Origin: Pseudomonadota bacterium
GTDB lineage: Bacteria; Desulfobacterota; DSM-4660; Desulfatiglandales; B25-G16
Assembly (NCBI GenBank): GCA_015223015.1
Contig: JADFWK010000101.1
Location: 1 to 6,226, forward strand
Direction: 5' to 3'
Length of the DNA stretch: 6,226 bases
Shown here: piece by piece, positions 1 to 4,054 of the stretch
Numbering within the stretch: the stretch's first letter is position 1
Layout of the letters: each line of letters opens with the position of its first letter
Notes under the pieces: model-generated
Databases searched by the model: none
The model's input: only the letters and a program-made list of their open reading frames with translations
Told to the model about the DNA's origin: nothing
Position numbers and translations under genes: made by a program

Positions 1-869
1 ATAAAGGGATGCCGTGCTTCTGTTGCCTCAAAGTCCTCCTCCCTTGAAAATGACATCTTTACGGCCCTACCGGTCTTCCTGGAGAGGAAGGAACACATGA
101 CCTCCAGGCCATGGATGAGACCGCATCTACCGCCGAATGCCCCCCCGGTATAGGGCTTTATTACCCTAACCCTATTAACTGGCAAGCCAAGTGCCCCGGC
201 AAGATATATCCTACTCCAGTGAGGAACTTGCGTAGAGGTATAAACGGTAAGCCGTCCACTTCGATCGTAGTCGGCTATTGCTGTACCAATGGGCTCAATA
301 CTGGCATGTTTCTGTTTTGAGGTGACAAACCTGTTCTCAATTACGTAGTCTGCCTGCTTTAAACCCTGGTCAACATCACCAAATTTTTTCATCACGTGAA
401 AGGCTATGTTGCCCCCTTCGTGGATCTTGACATGGTCTTCTTTCATAGCCTCAATTGGGTCAAAAAGGGATGGCAATTCCTCATATTCAACGTCGATGAG
501 TGATAAGGCCTCTTGTGCCGACTCTTCATCGTCGGCGGCCACAGCCAGAACCGGATCACCTCTGAATCTAACCACATTATCCTGTAGATACATTTTTTTC
601 GTTGCCTTTTCAGACCGGAGATTCCACCAGTATCCCACAACCTTTGGAACCTCATCTATTGTGGCTATAGCCCTAATTCTGGGGTGGTTTTCCGCCCTGG
701 TCGTATCGATTTTAATCACCCTGGCATGGGGATAGGGGCTTCGAAGGAGTCTGGCATAAAGCATATTATCTACCTTCAAATCTGTGCCATATTTCGCCTG
801 GCCGGTAACCTTATCAACTGCGTCGATACGTTGTACGCTTTTCCCTACGACCGATAATCTATCTTTCAT
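1..869 (-). CDS. Molybdenum hydroxylase large (molybdopterin-binding) subunit, xanthine dehydrogenase/CoxL family, N-terminal part
   Basis: This is the catalytic subunit of a molybdenum hydroxylase, which binds molybdopterin cofactor and the substrate; it is presumably cytoplasmic. The frame is open from the ATG at 869 to the window edge, giving 289 codons of a protein that is usually about 750-790 residues, so the C-terminal two thirds lie outside. Family features seen: an N-terminal segment with VTGQAKYGTD (21-30) and LLRSPYPHARV (41-51), the RFRGDPVLAVAA strand (101-112), HASIEP (188-193), TQVP (213-216), and the molybdopterin loop GGAFGGR (242-248), where the third residue is Ala rather than the commoner Gly. 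The region after it (RKTGRAVK, then RHPF) also fits. A GAGGGGG ribosome binding site lies 4 nt before the ATG. The start overlaps the small-subunit gene by 11 nt. Hydroxylase family is sure; substrate cannot be told, because the active-loop and C-terminal residues are missing. Confidence 0.93.
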   Translation of the reverse strand, partial: MKDRLSVVGKSVQRIDAVDKVTGQAKYGTDLKVDNMLYARLLRSPYPHARVIKIDTTRAENHPRIRAIATIDEVPKVVGYWWNLRSEKATKKMYLQDNVVRFRGDPVLAVAADDEESAQEALSLIDVEYEELPSLFDPIEAMKEDHVKIHEGGNIAFHVMKKFGDVDQGLKQADYVIENRFVTSKQKHASIEPIGTAIADYDRSGRLTVYTSTQVPHWSRIYLAGALGLPVNRVRVIKPYTGGAFGGRCGLIHGLEVMCSFLSRKTGRAVKMSFSREEDFEATEARHPF

Positions 870-1344
870 CTTTCCCCCTCATTATCCTGGCAGCCTCAAG
901 TATTGCCTTCACAGGCCTCTCATAGCCGGTACACCGGCAAAGATTGCTGGAAAGTGTTTTCCTCACTTCTTTCTCTGATGGGTTGCTATTGTGGTTGAGG
1001 AGGGCCTTGGCATTCATTATCATGCCTGGTGTGCAATAGCCGCACTGTACGGCTGAATGCTTCACAAATGATTCCTGTAGGGGATGGAGTTCAGCCCCTT
1101 TCGGCAAGCCCTCAATGGTTAGTATCTCCTTTCCATCCACCTGTACGGCCAGAGTCAAGCAGGATAGTATGGCCTTGCCGTCGATATTGACCGTGCATGC
1201 ACCACATTCACCCTTGGCGCAGCCCGATTTCGTCCCGGTAAGCCCCAGCCTGTTTCTTAAGATATCGAGTAGTGTCTCGTAAGGCTCCACAGCCAGTTCG
1301 CACCATTTACCGTTGACGCAGATATTAATATCTCGTTTTGTCAC
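859..1344 (-). CDS. Molybdenum hydroxylase small subunit, 2x[2Fe-2S] (CoxS/XdhC-like electron-transfer subunit)
   Basis: This 161-residue subunit carries electrons between the molybdenum centre and the FAD subunit. Two iron-sulfur domains are complete. The plant-ferredoxin-type N-terminal cluster uses C42, C47, C50 and C62 (CAKGECGAC then C). The C-terminal four-helix cluster uses C101, C104, C136 and C138 (CGYCTPGM and LCRCTGY). Length is normal for the family (150-170). The start is a GTG at 1342-1344, preceded by GAGGTG with a 6-nt gap. It overlaps the stop of the FAD-subunit gene in a GTGA, so translation is probably coupled. All eight cysteines are present and there is no sign of damage. 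Family assignment is certain; whether it serves a hydroxylase or a reductive enzyme such as 4-hydroxybenzoyl-CoA reductase is not shown by this subunit. Confidence 0.96.
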   Translation of the reverse strand: MTKRDINICVNGKWCELAVEPYETLLDILRNRLGLTGTKSGCAKGECGACTVNIDGKAILSCLTLAVQVDGKEILTIEGLPKGAELHPLQESFVKHSAVQCGYCTPGMIMNAKALLNHNSNPSEKEVRKTLSSNLCRCTGYERPVKAILEAARIMRGKDER

Positions 1345-2213
1345 GTTTCACACCTCGTAATGCTAAGTTCAAGGGCTCTTTTGACCAGTACCGCAATCAT
1401 TCTCCTTCTATATCGGGCGGAGCCACGGACATCATCAATCGGCTTTGCTTCTTTGGAAGCAATCTCAGCAGCCTCTTGAATGAGTTTCCCATCAAGCCTT
1501 TTTCCGGTGAGCAACCTTTTGGCCTTCTCGGCATAGATAGGCCTTTTTGCCACTGCACCCAGCGCTATTCTGGCATCTTCACAGAAGTCATCTGAGCAGG
1601 TTAATCTGGTAGCAACATTAACTACAGCCAGGTCAATTGCGGTCTGATGATGTCTTAACTTCAAAAAGGAAGCACCAGTGCCTCCGGGACTCATTGGAAT
1701 ATGAATCTCGACCAATAGTTCATCCTCGGCTAATGCTGTTTTGTTGACGTCCTCAAAGAACGCACCTATAGGTAGTACCCTGCTGCCACCTAAACCGTAT
1801 ATTTTCACGGTTGAATCAAGCACCATTAAAGCCAGCGAAAGGTCGGCTGCAGGAGAGGCATTACAGATATTACCCCCGATTGTAGCCATATTCCTGACCG
1901 TCGGAGTCGCCATGTTGCCTGCTGCCTCTGATAGCACCACATATGGACCTGCAGAGAACATTGGGGAACGTTCGATCAAGTCAAGTGTTGTAGCAGCCCC
2001 GATACGTATTCCATCTCCATCTTTTCTTATGTAGTTTAGATCCAGGCTCGCCACATCAATCAGGCATTCTACCTCGGGGGGTTTATTGACCAAGAGGTCC
2101 GTTCCACCGGCAATTAGTTTCGCCCTTTTGCCGAAACTCGAAAGAAGCCAGGTAGCCTCCTGCAGGTTGTTGGGTCGATGATACTCCCGGGGACGAAAAA
2201 AACCTTCTTTCAT
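1341..2213 (-). CDS. Molybdenum hydroxylase medium subunit, FAD-binding (CoxM family)
   Basis: This 290-residue FAD-binding subunit passes electrons between the [2Fe-2S] subunit and an external acceptor or donor. It shows the FAD pyrophosphate motif AGGTDLLV (35-42), the second FAD motif TIGGNICNASPAAD (111-124), and the C-terminal helix with RGSARYRRRM (263-272) typical of CoxM proteins. The start is the ATG at 2213, because AAGGAG sits 8 nt upstream (2222-2227); an in-frame TTG at 2231 lies before that site and is rejected. The protein has only five scattered cysteines and no loop insertion after the second FAD motif, so it lacks the extra [4Fe-4S] cluster of the 4-hydroxybenzoyl-CoA reductase beta subunit. 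It is the first gene of the medium-small-large set, and its own promoter, if any, must lie in the preceding 636-bp gap. Confidence 0.95.
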   Translation of the reverse strand: MKEGFFRPREYHRPNNLQEATWLLSSFGKRAKLIAGGTDLLVNKPPEVECLIDVASLDLNYIRKDGDGIRIGAATTLDLIERSPMFSAGPYVVLSEAAGNMATPTVRNMATIGGNICNASPAADLSLALMVLDSTVKIYGLGGSRVLPIGAFFEDVNKTALAEDELLVEIHIPMSPGGTGASFLKLRHHQTAIDLAVVNVATRLTCSDDFCEDARIALGAVAKRPIYAEKAKRLLTGKRLDGKLIQEAAEIASKEAKPIDDVRGSARYRRRMIAVLVKRALELSITRCET

Positions 2214-2221
2214 TATGGCAT

Positions 2222-2227
2222 CTCCTT
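2222..2227 (-). promoter_or_regulatory. Ribosome binding site of the FAD-subunit gene
   Basis: AAGGAG on the minus strand, 8 nt before the ATG at 2213. It decides the start: the longer in-frame TTG start would place this site inside the coding sequence. Confidence 0.75.
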
Positions 2228-2252
2228 GCAAATGGTAGAATAAGGATCAGCT

Positions 2253-2459
2253 TTATACAGGCTGTTGCCGAAATCCCTTTTCGGTGGGTCTAAGACGTTT
2301 CTTGATCCCGCCTATATCTAGGCGGGACTCACTCCAGGCGATGTTCAAGGCAATAGGGGACCGCAGGGTAAAAGAGAGGATTCGAGATAGAATAAATAGC
2401 CTTGCATTAGCCCCGGACAAGAGATAGGTAAACCCGTGACAGGCGAACCTACTGGTCAT
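2253..2459 (-). CDS. Small hypothetical ORF (68 aa), doubtful
   Basis: The frame runs from the ATG at 2459 to a stop at 2253, and it remains open upstream to a TTG at 2582. In its favour are a GGAGG 5 nt before the ATG (2465-2469), the same strand as its neighbours, and only 39 nt to the FAD-subunit gene. Against it is the composition: rich in Ser, Arg, Leu and Ile, with no recognisable domain, and it looks like the antisense of plus-strand sequence. The C-terminal half passes straight through the two hairpins of this gap. I do not recognise the product. More likely a chance or antisense frame than a gene. Confidence 0.2.
   Translation of the reverse strand: MTSRFACHGFTYLLSGANARLFILSRILSFTLRSPIALNIAWSESRLDIGGIKKRLRPTEKGFRQQPV
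2268..2284. repeat. Small hairpin (6-bp stem, 5-nt loop)
   Basis: CCGAAA (2268-2273) pairs with TTTCGG (2279-2284). It lies 55 nt upstream of the FAD-subunit start and would be in the leader of its transcript. No T-run follows on either strand, so it is not a standard terminator. Confidence 0.35.
2306..2327. repeat. Perfect inverted repeat (9-bp stem, 4-nt loop)
   Basis: TCCCGCCTA (2306-2314) and TAGGCGGGA (2319-2327) are exact reverse complements around TATC. It lies about 95 nt upstream of the FAD-subunit start. The GC-rich stem would be stable in RNA. There is no T-run on either side, so an intrinsic terminator is unlikely. A leader hairpin, a protein-binding site or a dispersed palindromic repeat are all possible. 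Confidence 0.55.
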
Positions 2460-2650
2460 TGAAGCCTCCGAGCAGGGCGCTATAGGATAATCTATCGTGC
2501 AGAAAAAAACACGTCCCAGTTTTCGTTGTGGCTCTAGAAATACGTAAACAAGGAGATAAGCAAGATCTGTGTAGTCTGGCAAAGAAGCTCATCAAAGCTG
2601 GCTTGGTAGAGATATGAGTTCTGTCAATTGTTGCTTCTTAGTAACTATTC

Positions 2651-2788
2651 AGCCACAAAGCCACAAAGGCGCAAAGAGAAAATGAATATGAATTGAATAA
2701 TGGAGTCTTCTTATTAATTTCAGTGTGAGATGCATTGAAAAGGCCATTATAAAGAATAATTCTATAATCTTGGTGCCTTTGTGGCAAG
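2651..2788. repeat. AT-rich element bounded by inverted CCACAAAGGC repeats (MITE-like)
   Basis: The left end carries tandem near-copies of a 9-nt unit (CCACAAAG, CCACAAAGG, CGCAAAGAG; 2652-2678). The right end, GTGCCTTTGTGGC (2773-2785), is the reverse complement of GCCACAAAGGCGC (2660-2672) at 12 of 13 positions. The interior is AT-rich and has its own small inverted repeat, ATTATA (2746-2751) and TATAAT (2763-2768). No protein is encoded. The form fits a short non-autonomous palindromic element; from memory, CTTTGTGGC-type repeats are widespread between genes of environmental bacteria. No target-site duplication could be fixed. Confidence 0.4.
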
Positions 2789-2850
2789 ATACCTGGGTAA
2801 TTACGCTTCTCAGAACAATTGTGAGTGTTCGGAACGCGCAATCAGGCCAT

Positions 2851-3270
2851 CTACTTTTTCAACTCATCCCACTTGTAATCTATCAATTCAAGGAGAACGC
2901 CGTTTACTGCCTTTGGATGGATAAAGGCGAATTCACAATCTCTGAAGGGTCTTGCCCCTCCAATAAAGGGATAGTCCTTGCCTTTCAGCTCATCCATAGC
3001 CTCTCTGGTGTTGTCCACATTGAAACTGAGAAGCATGATACCTTCACCATGCCGGTCAATAAACTTGGCTACATCCCCATCCGGGCTCGTCGATTCCATT
3101 AGTTCAAAGCCTACCTCCCCCAACCAATATCGTGCCACCCTGATCTTTTCCGGCTCATCAACATAGGGATCATCAGGCTCTGGTTTCCCCAGAATAGGTT
3201 CCCAAATCTTCCGGGCTTCATCCAGGTTTTTCACTGCAATACATATGTGATCTATCTTATTTACCTTCAT
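2851..3270 (-). CDS. VOC-fold protein related to methylmalonyl-CoA epimerase, with altered metal site
   Basis: This 139-residue protein has the two beta-alpha-beta-beta-beta modules of the vicinal oxygen chelate (glyoxalase) fold: KIDHICIAVKNLDEA (5-19) opens the first, and GIMLLSFNVDN (77-87) with FIHPKAVNGVLLELI (116-130) form the second. The closest known family is methylmalonyl-CoA epimerase, which binds a metal through His, Gln/Glu, His and Glu. Here H8, E56 and E128 match, but the GEGIHH motif reads GEGIML (75-80), so one metal ligand is missing. It may therefore act on another CoA ester or dicarboxylate, or use a different site. The start is the ATG at 3270, with GGAGGG 4 nt upstream; an in-frame GTG at 3282 would precede that site. 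Last gene of the four-gene operon, 19 nt after the ferredoxin. Confidence 0.88.
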   Translation of the reverse strand: MKVNKIDHICIAVKNLDEARKIWEPILGKPEPDDPYVDEPEKIRVARYWLGEVGFELMESTSPDGDVAKFIDRHGEGIMLLSFNVDNTREAMDELKGKDYPFIGGARPFRDCEFAFIHPKAVNGVLLELIDYKWDELKK

Positions 3271-3274
3271 GGTT

Positions 3275-3280
3275 CCCTCC
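3275..3280 (-). promoter_or_regulatory. Ribosome binding site of the VOC gene
   Basis: GGAGGG on the minus strand, 4 nt before the ATG at 3270. It supports this ATG over the GTG four codons upstream, which would put the site inside the gene. Confidence 0.7.
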
Positions 3281-3289
3281 ACAGAGCAG

Positions 3290-3496
3290 CTAAAAGGTTA
3301 CCAATTCAATCGGAATGGAAATAGCATGGTCCGGGCATCGGAAGCCGCACTCGTTGCAGTCTTCACACAAGAATTCTGTGACCACAATCCTCTCGTCTTG
3401 CACTCTGATAGCTTCGTCTGGGCATGCCTCCACGCAAATAGGCTCTTTTGTGCCACCACACATTGTGCATTTATTCATGTCTACTTGTGCTGCCAT
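3290..3496 (-). CDS. Small 2x[4Fe-4S] ferredoxin
   Basis: A 68-residue soluble electron carrier of the bacterial two-cluster ferredoxin type. The first cluster motif is C10, C13, C21, C25-Pro, and the second is C44, C47, C50, C54-Pro. The second has the classic CxxCxxCxxxCP spacing. The first has seven residues (GGTKEPI) between its second and third cysteines, instead of two. The start is the ATG at 3496, with AGGAGG 7 nt upstream (3504-3509). A longer frame to 3550 would overlap the preceding gene and add a cysteine-containing tail that looks unlike ferredoxin, so it is rejected. Placed 22 nt after the hydrolase-like gene and 19 nt before the VOC gene, it probably passes electrons to or from the flavoenzyme of the same operon (inference). 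Confidence 0.92.
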   Translation of the reverse strand: MAAQVDMNKCTMCGGTKEPICVEACPDEAIRVQDERIVVTEFLCEDCNECGFRCPDHAISIPIELVTF

Positions 3497-3503
3497 ATTG
3501 CAT

Positions 3504-3509
3504 CCTCCT
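3504..3509 (-). promoter_or_regulatory. Ribosome binding site of the ferredoxin gene
   Basis: AGGAGG on the minus strand, 7 nt before the ATG at 3496. It settles the start in favour of a 68-residue protein and leaves a 22-nt gap to the preceding gene. Confidence 0.75.
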
Positions 3510-3518
3510 GCTATCTTT

Positions 3519-4040
3519 TTATTTGTATAATCTTCGCAGACACACGCCATCGCCGCTTGGGATAGCCTTTTGTGTCTCTATCTTCAAATCTGTGCCCAGG
3601 AAGGCATTTGCTTCAGCAACGATTGTTTGAAGGAATTTGTCACAACCCAAGAGGTCCTCCTTCATAGAAGCACCATAGCGTTTAGCGAAGGTTGGCCAAG
3701 GGCATCTCTCCCATCTTATGAGGGCTTCAAGGGGACCTTCACCCTTTTCAACTCTAACTACAGCCCCATTGGCAATTCCTGTGCCTGCCAAGGCTCTGCC
3801 AAGATCAAGAATCAAACCCTCTTCGCCTTTACGCAGGTTCAGCATGGGGAGGAAATTCTTGGCAACGTCTACACCGGCTACTTCCCAAAACTTCAGCACA
3901 ACGTCCAGTGCATCAGAACCAGGTCCGAGGAGCTCAAGGGCTGTTTGGCGCCATTCAAAAAACGTACTCTTAATTACGGCTTGCGAAACACCCAAAGCAC
4001 CATGTAGTTTTGTCAATTCTTTTTGTGGATCAACCGCCAT
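3519..4040 (-). CDS. Protein resembling the L-2-amino-thiazoline-4-carboxylate hydrolase family
   Basis: A 173-residue protein, probably cytoplasmic, with no signal peptide or membrane segment. The second half has a pattern I associate with ATC-hydrolase-like proteins: a cysteine in RCPW (112-115), a second in LGCDKF (131-136) and a third near the end in SGDGVCLRR (162-170). The N-terminal half is helical, with FFEWRQTALELLG (27-39) and a Gly/Ala-rich stretch LGRALAGTGIANGA (80-93). The named activity of the family is opening of a thiazoline ring in L-cysteine synthesis, but most members are uncharacterised and I would not transfer it. A small-molecule-binding or hydrolytic role on the operon's substrate is more likely. 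The ATG has AAGGAGG 6 nt upstream. It follows the flavoenzyme gene by 14 nt. Family call from memory of the pattern; moderate to low certainty. Confidence 0.85.
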   Translation of the reverse strand: MAVDPQKELTKLHGALGVSQAVIKSTFFEWRQTALELLGPGSDALDVVLKFWEVAGVDVAKNFLPMLNLRKGEEGLILDLGRALAGTGIANGAVVRVEKGEGPLEALIRWERCPWPTFAKRYGASMKEDLLGCDKFLQTIVAEANAFLGTDLKIETQKAIPSGDGVCLRRLYK

Positions 4041-4054
4041 TTTTAACCTCCTTC

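Larger units (their letters stand above)
2239..2617 (+). pseudogene. Possible decayed gene fragments on the plus strand
   Basis: Three open stretches on the plus strand read like protein but are broken. The first, 2239-2424, includes RRDSLQAMFKAIGDRRVKER and ends at a TAG at 2425. The second is in the same frame (2440-2487) and contains LLVIEASEQGAIG. The third, one frame over (2486-2614), contains HVPVFVVALEIRKQG and SLAKKLIKAGLVEI before a TGA. The charged-and-hydrophobic pattern of pieces one and three suggests former coding sequence with in-frame stops and one shift. I cannot name the family. The opposite strand is also open here, so this may be chance; confidence is low. Confidence 0.17.
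2214..2850. other. Gene-poor 637-bp stretch between the VOC gene and the molybdenum hydroxylase genes
   Basis: This gap separates the two gene groups. It holds an AT-rich element bounded by inverted repeats (2651-2788), two hairpins (2268-2284 and 2306-2327), a doubtful small ORF on the minus strand and possible gene remnants on the plus strand. I found no stem followed by a T-run that would serve as an intrinsic terminator on the minus strand after 2851. I also found no good -35/-10 pair for the downstream genes. A TTGACA on the minus strand (2622-2627) has no -10 box at the right distance. Confidence 0.6.

Noticed and set aside
2599..2627. TTGACA (minus strand, 2622-2627) as a promoter for the molybdenum hydroxylase genes
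   Set aside because: At 17 nt spacing the -10 position reads AAGCCA, and no TATAAT-like hexamer lies at 16-18 nt.
2652..2678. Tandem CCACAAAG units as a CRISPR array
   Set aside because: The units are about 9 nt long, adjacent and without spacers; this fits a short tandem repeat at the end of a palindromic element.
2638..2841. Minus-strand 67-codon open frame after the VOC gene
   Set aside because: It covers the inverted-repeat element from end to end and has low-complexity translation; no ribosome binding site and no recognisable domain.
2725..3102. Plus-strand 125-codon open frame
   Set aside because: Most of it is antisense to the VOC gene, whose family motifs and ribosome binding site are clear; the rest reads through the inverted-repeat element. 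No domain seen.
3497..3550. N-terminal extension of the ferredoxin
   Set aside because: It would overlap the preceding gene by 32 nt and has no ribosome binding site, while AGGAGG stands before the ATG at 3496.
3570..4007. Plus-strand 145-codon open frame
   Set aside because: Antisense to the hydrolase-like gene, which has a strong ribosome binding site and operon spacing; the plus-strand translation shows no motif.
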